Part shown: piece by piece, positions 54,217 to 63,590 of the stretch
Numbering within the stretch: position 1 is the first letter of the stretch
Layout of the letters: the number at the start of each line of letters is the position of its first letter
Assembly: GCA_002011215.1 (NCBI GenBank)
Contig: MTML01000082.1
Span: 34,955-98,954 of the forward strand
From: Archaeoglobus sp. JdFR-24
Lineage (GTDB): Archaea; Halobacteriota; Archaeoglobi; Archaeoglobales; Archaeoglobaceae
DNA: 64,000 nt
Direction: 5' to 3'
Notes under the pieces: generated by a model
The model's database searches: none
What the model was told of the DNA's origin: nothing
Seen by the model: the letters and a program-made list of their open reading frames with translations, nothing else
Program-made: the position numbers and the translations under genes

Positions 54217-54516
54217 ATGATCAACATAGATAAAACAATAAAAAGTTAGCTACAGAAAGACCAGTTTTTCACTCTGAAGCTGACTTTCAGCATGCTTTAG
54301 CTTGGAAAATACATGAGGAGTATCCAGACATGAATGTAAGACTGGAAAAAAGATTTGAGTTGAATGGCAAGGAGATCCATAGACATTTATCTCCAAAACG
54401 TAGACAGAAGAGGATTTATCGAGTTGAAGTACAAAACAGATAGCCTTGAAGTAGTGGTAGATTGGGGAGGATTTAAAACAGAAAACTCAAGTTACGGTTT
54501 GAATCATCTGACGTGA
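54217..54516 (+). pseudogene. PD-(D/E)XK nuclease-like protein, frameshifted
   Basis: ATGATCAAC is followed after a break by LATERPVFHSEADFQHALAWKIHEEYPDMNVRLEKRFELNGKEIH. A further shift gives IDIYLQNVDRRGFIELKYKTDSLEVVVDWGGF. The D-x(n)-ELK arrangement marks a restriction-like nuclease fold typical of an uncharacterised archaeal family. The C-terminal part is lost. It is probably leftover from a defence or mobile element. Confidence 0.6.
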
Positions 54517-54553
54517 AGCACCAACAAAATATGAAAATTTTTCAGCAAATTTC

Positions 54554-54745
54554 CTAAGAAGCTCGCTTCTCTATTTTTTCTAAAAATTTTATCATTTCTT
54601 CCCTAGCCCTATCGATTCTTGTTTTCGTTAAAGTCCTAAAGTGTGCTAAAGGTCTTCTTGCATAAATATTTATCAATTTTAGAGGTATTGTAACCTCCTC
54701 TTTATCTTCAAAGTATTTTCCAAATTTATCCCAAGAAGAAAGAAT
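54554..54745 (-). pseudogene. C-terminal remnant of an unknown gene
   Basis: The minus strand reads WDKFGKYFEDKEEVTIPLKL and RRPLAHFRTLTKTRIDRAREEMIKFLEKIEKR to a TAG. It is helical and basic, without a start codon. On the plus strand just after it (54742-54859) another fragment reads KKRDVSDRVIGATVEADVRW to a stop. No family is assigned for either. Confidence 0.35.
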
Positions 54746-54908
54746 ACTAAAGTTACTTGAAAAGAAGAGAGACGTCTCTGATCGAGTGATCGGTGCTACT
54801 GTTGAGGCAGATGTCAGGTGGACGAGAGAAGAGTTATTGGAGTTATTGGGACCATTGTAATCTATGATTTATTTTTTAATCTTCAATTGAACAAAAAATT
54901 TAAATATC

Positions 54909-54936
54909 GAGACATTAATCAAGAGACATTAATCAA
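54909..54936. repeat. Tandem duplication, 2 x 14 bp
   Basis: GAGACATTAATCAA occurs twice in direct succession, about 95 bp ahead of the first membrane-protein gene. Confidence 0.85.
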
Positions 54937-55028
54937 TTAATTTAAAGTTATCACAATTGTTAATTTTCAAGGAAAATTAAATAACCATTAGTAATTAGAT
55001 GAAAAGCAGGCAGGAAGGAATGTGAACT

Positions 55029-55976
55029 ATGAAATTTATTATAAAAAATAAAGTTAATGATGTATTAAGAGTAATTCTACTTATTGCAGTTTTCGTTGTG
55101 AGCATTATAGTGCCAACTTTGATAATACCCGTGTCTTCAGAGCTTGCATCAAGGATGACAGAAGATATGGAAAATAATATGTTTGGAATGATGTTGTTAG
55201 TCTCTTTACTTGGAGCAATTGCCTTAAGCGTAAACGTGAAGTTGTCAGAATGGAGAGGCATCAAATTAATTATGGCTTTGGGTTTGAGTTTTTGGGGAAT
55301 AGAATATTTTATGGCACAAATAGAAACGTTCTATTTTAGAGATGCATTTACTTTTACGGATATGGAGATTCTGAATAATATGTTAAGAGGTGCAATAACA
55401 ACTATAATGGTAGTTCCACTTACAGTTATTATTTTTGGGAAACAAAAGACTATAAAGAAGATAAGTATAAAAGAGAGTTTGGAAAGGATTGAAATAAAGA
55501 GCTGGATGAAAAAAGCTCCATTATTTGCGTTATTATACATAATAATATACCTGTTTTTTGGCTATTATGTCGCTTGGCAGTTTGAAGCAGTCAGGTTATT
55601 CTATTCTGGAACTACGGAACAATTGGATTTTATAACTCAAATAGTAAGAACGATGAAAGAGATGCCATTATTTTTACCTTATCATTTTATCAGAGGGTTA
55701 TTATGGGTTGTATTTTCAATACCAATTATATTGATGATAGGCGGCAGTAGAATAAAGACAATGGTAAGTTTGATGTTAATATTCAGTTATCATGGCTTTC
55801 AAATAATAATGGCTCAGAGTATTTTTCCACAAGATGTTTTGATAGCGCACACGATAGAGACGACCACATCTGCATGTATATATGGAGGGTTAGTAGGATA
55901 TATGTTCAATATTCAGGAAATTGAAGCAATTTCTGGGAATGTTCATAATTTGGTGGAGGAGATAAACCATGATTAG
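55029..55976 (+). CDS. Polytopic membrane protein, unknown
   Basis: A 315-residue protein with about eight hydrophobic segments (including VILLIAVFVVSIIVPTLIIPV, MMLLVSLLGAIALSV, FALLYIIIYLFFGYYVAW, GLLWVVFSIPIILMIGG). It has many Ile/Met residues and A+T-rich codons, unlike the neighbouring housekeeping genes. No named family is recognised. It overlaps the next gene by 8 bp, so the two are translationally coupled. Together with the tRNA-Leu integrase remnant this suggests recent acquisition. Confidence 0.6.
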   Translation: MKFIIKNKVNDVLRVILLIAVFVVSIIVPTLIIPVSSELASRMTEDMENNMFGMMLLVSLLGAIALSVNVKLSEWRGIKLIMALGLSFWGIEYFMAQIETFYFRDAFTFTDMEILNNMLRGAITTIMVVPLTVIIFGKQKTIKKISIKESLERIEIKSWMKKAPLFALLYIIIYLFFGYYVAWQFEAVRLFYSGTTEQLDFITQIVRTMKEMPLFLPYHFIRGLLWVVFSIPIILMIGGSRIKTMVSLMLIFSYHGFQIIMAQSIFPQDVLIAHTIETTTSACIYGGLVGYMFNIQEIEAISGNVHNLVEEINHD

Positions 55977-57087
55977 AATAGTATTTTCATTTGTCATATT
56001 CTTTCACGGATTAGTTCATCTGCTCGGATTTGTGAAGGAATGGAATTTAGCTCAGGTAAAGCAATTGACCGGAGAAACACTCATTTCTTTATCGGGTGGT
56101 TTATCTAAAATAGTAGGAATAATCTGGTTGATTGCAGGTTTGCTTTTCATCCTTTCTGCAGTAACATATTCGTTGAGAAAAGAATGGTGGTGGATGGTTG
56201 CAGCCATTGCAATTGTTGTTTCTCAAATCCTGATTATCATTTACTGGAAAGATGCAAGGTTTGGAACTGTTGCCAACGTCATCATACTTATTGCCTGTGT
56301 TCTCTCATATGGAAGCTGGAGCTTTGATAGAATGGTAAACGATGAACTCAATTCATTCCTACCGGAAAAGGAAATAGAGGAAAGAGTAGTAACTGCAGAA
56401 ATGATTGATGAGCTTCCACTCGTTGTGCAGAAGTGGCTTAAGCGTTCCAATATTGTTGGAAAAGAGATCATTCAGATCGCACATCTGAAACAGAAGGGCG
56501 AGATGAAAACCAAACCTGAAAGCAACTGGATGTCTGTGGATGCAGAACAATATATTACTGCAAATCCTCCTGGCTTTATTTGGATAGCCGATGTAAAGGC
56601 TGCTCCATTTTTGCATCTTTCTGGAAGGGATAAATACGAAAACGGAAGGGGACATATGCTTATCAAATTGTTCTCTCTTATTCCAGTTGTAGATGCAAGA
56701 GGAAAAGAGATAGATCAGGGGGCTTTGTTAAGGTATTTAGGTGAAATAGTGTGGGTTCCTTCAGCTGCGTTAAGTGATTATATCACATGGGAAGAAATAA
56801 ATTCCACAACTGCAAAGGCAACCATGAGTTATGGAGGAATAACAGCTTCAGGCATATTCAAATTTGATGAGAATGGAGATTTTGTAAGTTTTGAAGCAAA
56901 ACGTTATTACTATCGTAAAGAAGGCCCAACTCTGGAAAGATGGGTCATTACAGTAAATGGGAAAAGTTACAGGGAATTCGAAGGTATCAGGGTTCCGGTA
57001 AATCTGTCTGTAACATGGAAGTTTGAAACAGGAGATTTTACATGGTATAGATTGGAAATTACGGAGGTGGAGTATAATAAGTGGTGA
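55969..57087 (+). CDS. Membrane protein with DUF6920/DUF6544-like C-terminal domain
   Basis: A 372-residue protein. The N-terminal ~125 residues contain about four membrane helices (IVFSFVIFFHGLVHLLGF, IVGIIWLIAGLLFILSAVTY). From ~150 on a soluble domain begins with LPLVVQKWLKRSNIVGKEIIQIAHLKQKGEMKTKPESNW and continues through FIWIADVKAAPFL, VWVPSAALSDYITWEE and the Trp/Tyr-rich end. This fits the bacterial DUF6920 family of unknown activity. It follows the preceding membrane gene with an 8-bp overlap. Confidence 0.65.
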   Translation: MIRIVFSFVIFFHGLVHLLGFVKEWNLAQVKQLTGETLISLSGGLSKIVGIIWLIAGLLFILSAVTYSLRKEWWWMVAAIAIVVSQILIIIYWKDARFGTVANVIILIACVLSYGSWSFDRMVNDELNSFLPEKEIEERVVTAEMIDELPLVVQKWLKRSNIVGKEIIQIAHLKQKGEMKTKPESNWMSVDAEQYITANPPGFIWIADVKAAPFLHLSGRDKYENGRGHMLIKLFSLIPVVDARGKEIDQGALLRYLGEIVWVPSAALSDYITWEEINSTTAKATMSYGGITASGIFKFDENGDFVSFEAKRYYYRKEGPTLERWVITVNGKSYREFEGIRVPVNLSVTWKFETGDFTWYRLEITEVEYNKW

Positions 57088-57093
57088 GATAAA

Positions 57094-57150
57094 ATGAGAC
57101 TGTTAGAGATAGCAAGAACAATTCTGGGAACTATCTACTTACTTGGTGCT
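57094..57150 (+). pseudogene. 5' stub of a third membrane-protein gene
   Basis: An ATG seven bases after the previous stop reads RLLEIARTILGTIYLLGAA, a plausible first membrane helix (DoxX-like in style). At about 57150 the sequence passes into the integrase remnant of the opposite strand. The gene is therefore cut after about 19 codons. Confidence 0.5.
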
Positions 57151-57574
57151 GCAAGCTCCTCCTTTCCAAGCATTCTCAGAAACTGCCTTAAATCCCTTCG
57201 ATATTCGTTTTTTGTTGCAAGTTTCCAGCCAGCAACCTCTATCTCTGCAAGAATCTCTTTCAGAGGGTTCTCAATGAAACAAGCTCCCTGTTAACCCCAG
57301 CAAAGCTAACGCCATCAGCTATCCTCCAGTTCTTGTATCTCAGAATCAATTTCTTGTTGCTTTTAGATATCTTTGATTTTTCAAGAGTTTTCAGCTCTTT
57401 CTCAAGTCTTTCTTTGTAATCTATGGATCTCCATTCGTCCATGTCAACCATTAACAGCTTTTCTTCCCTTTCGCTATTTAACCCCTGTAACTTTGTCTCC
57501 CTGCTTCGAACCTCTAAAAACATGCGGGGGGAGGGATTTGAACCCTCGGACCCCTTCGGGAGTGGATTTCCCAT
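57135..57574 (-). mobile_element. int: Tyrosine-recombinase (integrase) N-terminal remnant at tRNA-Leu
   Basis: The minus frame starts inside the tRNA-Leu gene (GSEGSNPSPR encoded by its 3' half, as in integrases overlapping attL). It continues DEWRSIDYKERLEKELKTL, SKSNKKLILRYKNWRIADGVSFAGVNRELVSLRTL and stops at 57260. In the next frame follows KEILAEIEVAGWKLATKNEYRRDLRQFLRMLGKEE to a TAG at 57135. Both parts look like the SAM-like DNA-binding domain of archaeal integrases. The catalytic Arg-His-Arg-Tyr domain is absent. Confidence 0.65.
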
Positions 57575-57637
57575 CTCAGGTAACGGATACCAAAGGCCTT
57601 GAGTCCACCGCCTTTGGCCTGGCTCGGCAACCCCCGC
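57523..57637 (-). tRNA. tRNA-Leu(CAA) with a 30-nt intron
   Basis: Type-II tRNA on the minus strand. GCGGGGG (57637-57631) pairs with CCCCCGC (57530-57524), with discriminator A at 57523. The D-arm starts GCCG, the anticodon stem is GTGGA/TCCAC, the anticodon CAA is at 57601-57599, the variable arm includes CCCGAAGGGG, and the T-arm is GAGGG-TTCAAAT-CCCTC. The intron occupies 57597-57568. CTCA pairs with TGGG (two G-C, one A-T and one G-U) as the central helix, with 3-nt bulges AGG and AAA; an internal GGTA/TACC hairpin closes the intron. Confidence 0.93.
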
Positions 57638-57670
57638 AGGTTGGTTAATTTTTGAATCTTTGGCCGGACT

Positions 57671-57712
57671 TTTCTGTATATGATGTTCAAATTTCTGTAT
57701 ATGATGTTCAAA
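57671..57712. repeat. Tandem duplication, 2 x 21 bp
   Basis: Two perfect adjacent 21-bp copies (57671-57691, 57692-57712) occur just upstream of tRNA-Leu, in the region expected to hold its promoter. Confidence 0.9.
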
Positions 57713-57864
57713 TCGTCACTGGCTTCAGTTGTTTCCCTATCTACAAACTGGATTTATCAACCTTATGGTTTTCCATAACGACCGTCTGAACAATAACTGT
57801 CTGAGTGTGTTCATTATACCCAGGTTTGCAAACCTTTAAAAATCTATTACAGAAGGAATTTTGC

Positions 57865-58869
57865 ATGGAGTTAGCATCAGAAACAAAAACCTCAAAACCA
57901 GAAAAATCAAATCTGTCATCAAGACTCAAGCTAATTGAGAGGAACATTGCCGAGGTCGTGACAAAAAGGGAATTGAAAGATCTGCTCCAGTCAGAAAGAC
58001 CTCTTAAAGCTTATGTTGGATATGAACCAAGTGGAGAAATCCATCTGGGACATATGATGACAGTAAACAAGCTCATGGATCTCCAGGGGGCCGGAATAGA
58101 TATTATTGTTCTTCTTGCTGATGTTCACGCCTATCTGAATGAGAAAGGTGAGTTTGAAGAGATTGAAAAAATAGCTGAATATAACAAAAAAGCCTTTATA
58201 GCTTTGGGGCTTGACGAGAAGAACGTCAAATTCGTTCTTGGAAGTGAATTTCAGTTAAGCAGAGATTACATACTTGACATTCACAAGATGGCAAGACTCA
58301 CAACAGTAAACAGAGCAAGAAGAAGCATGGATGAGGTGAGTAGAAGAAAGAGAGATCCCGTTGTCTCACAGATGGTCTATCCACTGATGCAGGCAATTGA
58401 TATTGCCCATCTCGGTGTTGACATTGCTGTTGGAGGTATGGATCAGAGGAAAATCCATATGCTTGCAAGAGAGAACCTCCCGAGACTGGGTTATCCAGTA
58501 CCTGTTTGCCTTCACACACCCATCCTGATAGGTCTTGATGGCCAGAAAATGAGCTCTTCGAAGGGTAATTACATTTCAGTAAGAGATTCCCCAGAAGAAG
58601 TAATAACCAAGATCAGAAAAGCATTCTGCCCTGCTAAACAGATTGAAGATAATCCCATTATTCAGATTGCTCAGTACCATATATTCCCAAGATTTGATAA
58701 AATAACTGTTGAGAGGCCCGCAAAATTTGGAGGAGACGTCGAATACGAATCAATCACCAGACTGAAAGAAGATTATACCTCAGGGTCCCTTCACCCGATG
58801 GATCTGAAAACTGCTATAGCAAATTATTTAAATAAACTGCTTGAAGATACAAGAAAGAGATTAAAATAA
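57865..58869 (+). CDS. tyrS: Tyrosyl-tRNA synthetase
   Basis: A 334-residue class-I synthetase from the ATG at 57865. HIGH-type motif SGEIHLGHMMT, tyrosine pocket sequences (YEPSG, PLMQAIDIAHLGVDIAVGGMDQRKIH) and the KMSSS motif in GQKMSSSKGNYIS are all present. It is the archaeal/eukaryal form without the bacterial C-terminal S4-like domain. Codons before 57865 are open but lack a ribosome site. It charges tRNA-Tyr and is followed by aIF1A about 110 bp downstream. Confidence 0.94.
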   Translation: MELASETKTSKPEKSNLSSRLKLIERNIAEVVTKRELKDLLQSERPLKAYVGYEPSGEIHLGHMMTVNKLMDLQGAGIDIIVLLADVHAYLNEKGEFEEIEKIAEYNKKAFIALGLDEKNVKFVLGSEFQLSRDYILDIHKMARLTTVNRARRSMDEVSRRKRDPVVSQMVYPLMQAIDIAHLGVDIAVGGMDQRKIHMLARENLPRLGYPVPVCLHTPILIGLDGQKMSSSKGNYISVRDSPEEVITKIRKAFCPAKQIEDNPIIQIAQYHIFPRFDKITVERPAKFGGDVEYESITRLKEDYTSGSLHPMDLKTAIANYLNKLLEDTRKRLK

Positions 58870-58951
58870 ATTGACCTCATAATACCTGTGCCAACATATA
58901 GACATCTACCTGGATATGGTGCAGGGGAATTCAGATGGGAAATTCAATAAG

Positions 58952-58984
58952 ATGGTTCAATTTATTAAAGGGGTGATTATCTGA
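58952..58984 (+). promoter_or_regulatory. 10-codon upstream ORF overlapping the aIF1A start
   Basis: ATGGTTCAA to TGA encodes ten residues. Its TGA (58982-58984) overlaps the CTG (58981-58983) proposed as the aIF1A start in the order CTGA. The GGGGTGAT ribosome site of aIF1A lies within it. Translational coupling or start-codon competition is possible. Confidence 0.35.
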
Positions 58985-59271
58985 CAGATGAAGAAGTAAT
59001 TAGAGTTAAGCTCCCTGACAGAAAGAAAAACGAGATGTTTGCAATCGTGGATACAATGCTGGGGGCAGGGCACATTAAAGTGAGATGCGAGGATGGTGTT
59101 GAGAGGCTGGCCAGAATTCCTGGAAAAATGCGTAAAAGAATATGGATAAGAGAGGGTGATATTGTTATAATAGTACCTTGGTCTTTCCAAGATTCAAGGG
59201 CAGACATAGTCTGGAGATACACAATTCCACAGGTTGAATGGCTTGAGAAGAGAGGGTACCTCAAATTTTGA
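58981..59271 (+). CDS. eif1a: Translation initiation factor aIF1A, apparent CTG start
   Basis: The OB-fold protein is unmistakable: MLGAGHIKVRCEDGVERLARIPGKMRKRIWIREGDIVIIVPWSFQ. The family N-terminus (T-D-E-E-V-I-R-V-K-L-P-D-R-K-K) is encoded from 58984, directly preceded by CTG at 58981. GGGGTGAT lies at 58970-58977, an ideal ribosome site for that codon. The frame has a stop (TAA 58966-58968) just upstream and no ATG, GTG or TTG before the internal ATG at 59035, which would remove 18 conserved residues. aIF1A acts in start-codon selection on the small ribosomal subunit. 96 residues with the CTG. Confidence 0.88.
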   Translation: MTDEEVIRVKLPDRKKNEMFAIVDTMLGAGHIKVRCEDGVERLARIPGKMRKRIWIREGDIVIIVPWSFQDSRADIVWRYTIPQVEWLEKRGYLKF

Positions 59272-60618
<1,347 letters not shown>

Positions 60619-60628
60619 GTGCATAGAT

Positions 60629-61189
60629 ATGGAAATTCCAGCCCATGGGCAGACTGAATTGAGGGTTCCTGAGGACAGAATTGGAGTTATTATAGGGAAG
60701 GAAGGAGAGATAAAGAAGAAAATTGAAGAAAAGACTGGATGTAAAATCAAAATCTCCAGAGATGGAACGATAACTGTGATAAGTGGGGAGAACGTCATGG
60801 GCTATTTAAAGGCCCAGGATGTTATAAAAGCCATTGCAAGGGGATTTAACCCTGAAATAGCCCTCAAGCTTCTTCAGGATGATTTTAAAATTCTCGATAT
60901 TATCAACTTAACCGATTTCATACCAGATAGTGCCCTGCCAAGAGTGAAGGGCAGAATAATAGGAAAGAATGGAATAATGAGAAAGAACCTTGAAGATACT
61001 CTGGATGTCAATATATCCGTCTACGGGAAAACAGTTTCAGTTATCGGAGATATGGATAACGTTTATGCTGCAAGAGAGGCGATAATGATGCTTGTTGATG
61101 GAGCTCAGCACTCAACAGTTCTCAAGTTCATAGAGAAGAAAAAAAGAGAGATCAAATCACGCAGTATGGACTGGGAGCCCTTACTGTAA
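60629..61189 (+). CDS. KH-domain RNA-binding protein (Pno1/Dim2-like)
   Basis: A 186-residue protein with two KH domains: VPEDRIGVIIGKEGEIKKKIEEKTGCKIKI (first GxxG as GKEG) and LPRVKGRIIGKNGIMRKNLEDTLDVNISVYGK (second GxxG as GKNG). It is the archaeal counterpart of eukaryotic Pno1/Dim2, which binds the 3' end of small-subunit rRNA during maturation. It lies directly downstream of rio1 on the same strand, so the two act in the same process. Confidence 0.9.
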   Translation: MEIPAHGQTELRVPEDRIGVIIGKEGEIKKKIEEKTGCKIKISRDGTITVISGENVMGYLKAQDVIKAIARGFNPEIALKLLQDDFKILDIINLTDFIPDSALPRVKGRIIGKNGIMRKNLEDTLDVNISVYGKTVSVIGDMDNVYAAREAIMMLVDGAQHSTVLKFIEKKKREIKSRSMDWEPLL

Positions 61190-61296
61190 TTTAACGATTC
61201 GAAGTTTGACTGCATCCTACATAGTTATACTGCACCAAAAATTAAATATATAGTAAAAAAACAGATATAAAAATAAATCAATAAGGTGGTGTTTAT

Positions 61297-61485
61297 ATGA
61301 CTGAAAAAGAACAACTCGTGCTTGAAGCGATGAAAAATGCCGGAAAACCAGTAAGACCTGGTGATGTGGCAAAATTAACAGGTCTGGATAAAAAAGAGGT
61401 CTCGAAAATTATAAGTGAACTGAAAAAGAGCGGGAAAATTATATCGCCTAAAAGGTGTTACTACGCCCCAGCTGAAAAACAGTGA
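61297..61485 (+). CDS. Small winged-helix DNA-binding protein
   Basis: A 62-residue protein that is only a winged helix-turn-helix: EKEQLVLEAMKNAGKPVRPGDVAKLTGLDKKEVSKIISELKKSGKIISPKRCYY. Preceded by AAGGTGGTG and a leader of about 100 bp. Such single-domain proteins occur widely in archaea and their targets are unknown. The frame is intact with a lysine-rich recognition helix. Confidence 0.75.
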   Translation: MTEKEQLVLEAMKNAGKPVRPGDVAKLTGLDKKEVSKIISELKKSGKIISPKRCYYAPAEKQ

Positions 61486-61525
61486 ATCCATTAAAAAATA
61501 GAATTTAATTTTTTATTGCACTTTT

Positions 61526-63244
61526 TTATCCTCCCCCCACCTTCTTCAGCTCTTCCTCTTTGAGAATTCTCCTTAAAACCTTCCCGACATTCGTCTTTGG
61601 CAGTTCCTTTCTGAACTCAATCATCCTTGGTACTTTGTAGGCAGCAAGATGCTCTCTGCAGAACTTCTCAATCTCCTCAGCCGTAACACTGTATCCCTCC
61701 TTGAGTACCACAAAAGCCTTTACCGTTTCTCCTCTCTTTGGATCTGGAACACCAATGACTGCTGCTTCAAGCACCGCAGGATGCTCATAAAGCACCTCTT
61801 CCACTTCCCTCGGATATATGTTGTAGCCACCCGCTATGATCATGTCTTTCTTCCTGTCAACTATGTAGAAGTAGCCATCCTCATCCATCTTTCCTATATC
61901 GCCACTCAGAAGCCATCCATTTACAAGTGTCGCTTTTGTTTCCTCCTCCATTTTGTAGTATCCTTTCATAACCTGTGGACCCTTTATCGCAATCTCTCCA
62001 ACCTCTCCAATGGAGAGGATCTTCCCTTCATCATCCACAACTACTGAAATGGTGTCCGGGAAGGGAATGCCGATGCTCCCTTCTTTATTAAGCCCGTAGA
62101 ATGGGTTTCCATGAGTGACGGGTGAAGTTTCGCTCAGACCATAGCCCTCAACAAGCTTACCACCGGTAATCTCCTCAAATTTTCTCTTAACCTCCACAGG
62201 CAGAGGTGCTGCACCACTTATGCATGCTTTGATGGATCTCAGATTGTATTTGTTCACCTCCGGATAGTTTAGTATTGCATTGTACATCGTGGGCACACCA
62301 CAGAATATGGTAACTTTATGCTTATCAATAGATCCAAGTATTCTTTTCAGGTCTCTCGGGTCTGGAATCAGGACAATTTTAGATGCGGCCAGAATAGGGG
62401 CAGTCATACTCGTAGTCATACCATACGAGTGGAAATAAGGTAAAGCTCCAAGAAAGACATCTTCAGGGGAGATATCCGGCACCCATTCAACCACCTGATA
62501 GGCGTTTGCAATAAGATTGTAGTGTGTGAGCATGACTGCCTTTGGTAAACCTGTTGTGCCGCCAGTATACTGAAATACTGCTACATCCTCTTTCGGTTCT
62601 ATCTGCACTCTTTCTTTAGATGGTGCAAACCCCATAACATCTTTCCAGTATAGCAATTCTGGTCTGCTGTCAATTTTCACCTTTTCCTTCTTGAGGGCAT
62701 AGAGCTTGTTAAGGGGGAATTTCAAATAATCCTCAATTTTGCAAATTATAACTTTTTTAAGGGTTCCGTCGTCAATCAGCGATTTCAGCTTTGGATACAT
62801 CACCTCATATGCAAACATTAATTCAGCTTCACTGTTCTCAGCGATGTGCCTGAGCTCCCTTTCCGTATAAAGCGGGTTACACTGCACAACCGTTGAACCC
62901 GTTTTGAGGATTCCAAAGTATGTTGCAACATAATGAGGAGTGTTAGGCATTCCAATAATAATCCTGCTCTTTTTAACTCCATTACTAAGAAGAAAAGCTG
63001 CTACCCTGTCAGACATCTCATCAAGTTCTTTATAGGTTAAACTTTTACCAATGAAATCCAGTGCAACCTTTTGCGGGTGTTTGGTTGCTGAATCTTCCAG
63101 TATTTTATATAATGGAATTTCCGGGTAGTCAATTTTCGCTCTCACTCCGTCGTCATAGTGTTTAACCCAGATCTTCTCAATCTCCTCTCCAGAAACTTCT
63201 CTCAGATTTTTTCCAACTACCGATTGCATATCATAATTAATCAA
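61526..63244 (-). CDS. fadD: Acyl-CoA synthetase (AMP-forming)
   Basis: A 572-residue ANL-superfamily enzyme: YTGGTTGLPKAV (ATP loop), GYGLSETSPVTHGNP (A5 motif), WLLSGDIGKMDEDGYFYIVDRKKDMIIAGGYNIYP (A7-A8) and PKTNVGKVLRR with the catalytic Lys near the C-terminus. It activates fatty acids with ATP and CoA, presumably medium to long chain; chain length cannot be read from the sequence. It feeds beta-oxidation together with proteins such as the enoyl-CoA hydratase at 27.4 kb. Confidence 0.9.
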   Translation of the reverse strand: MINYDMQSVVGKNLREVSGEEIEKIWVKHYDDGVRAKIDYPEIPLYKILEDSATKHPQKVALDFIGKSLTYKELDEMSDRVAAFLLSNGVKKSRIIIGMPNTPHYVATYFGILKTGSTVVQCNPLYTERELRHIAENSEAELMFAYEVMYPKLKSLIDDGTLKKVIICKIEDYLKFPLNKLYALKKEKVKIDSRPELLYWKDVMGFAPSKERVQIEPKEDVAVFQYTGGTTGLPKAVMLTHYNLIANAYQVVEWVPDISPEDVFLGALPYFHSYGMTTSMTAPILAASKIVLIPDPRDLKRILGSIDKHKVTIFCGVPTMYNAILNYPEVNKYNLRSIKACISGAAPLPVEVKRKFEEITGGKLVEGYGLSETSPVTHGNPFYGLNKEGSIGIPFPDTISVVVDDEGKILSIGEVGEIAIKGPQVMKGYYKMEEETKATLVNGWLLSGDIGKMDEDGYFYIVDRKKDMIIAGGYNIYPREVEEVLYEHPAVLEAAVIGVPDPKRGETVKAFVVLKEGYSVTAEEIEKFCREHLAAYKVPRMIEFRKELPKTNVGKVLRRILKEEELKKVGGG

Positions 63245-63590
63245 CTAAAACAATAAATAACTTCCTACTTATTCTCTGGCTATCCTGTACCGATTATGAT
63301 ATAACCCCTGAAAATATATACCTATATTTTATAACTAACATGATAAATTTAAACGAGATTCTTTTTAGCATCGTGAATCAATAGAAAAGTTTATTTACCT
63401 ATCTTACCAACTTTATTTGTGAATTTAGTGAGAAAAGGAATAGTATATTGCCAGAAACGTGAATTAAGCTTTTTTAAACATCCTGATTATACCAACCACG
63501 TCAACCACGTGGCAGAGTTGGGTTCAGAGCATAGTAAAAATAAATTTCTAAATATAATATTTACAATACATCAAAATAAAGGTGATGAAT
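63245..63590. other. Intergenic region upstream of gyrB
   Basis: About 345 bp. CAACCACGT occurs twice within 63496-63513, and an open plus-strand frame (63419-63610) lacks coding features. The gyrB ribosome site GGTGAT is at 63581-63586. No RNA gene is recognised. Confidence 0.4.

Noticed and set aside
57523..57637. attR copy of the tRNA-Leu 3' end elsewhere in the window
   Set aside because: I looked for a repeat of the T-arm/acceptor sequence to the left of the integrase remnant and did not find one in this window.
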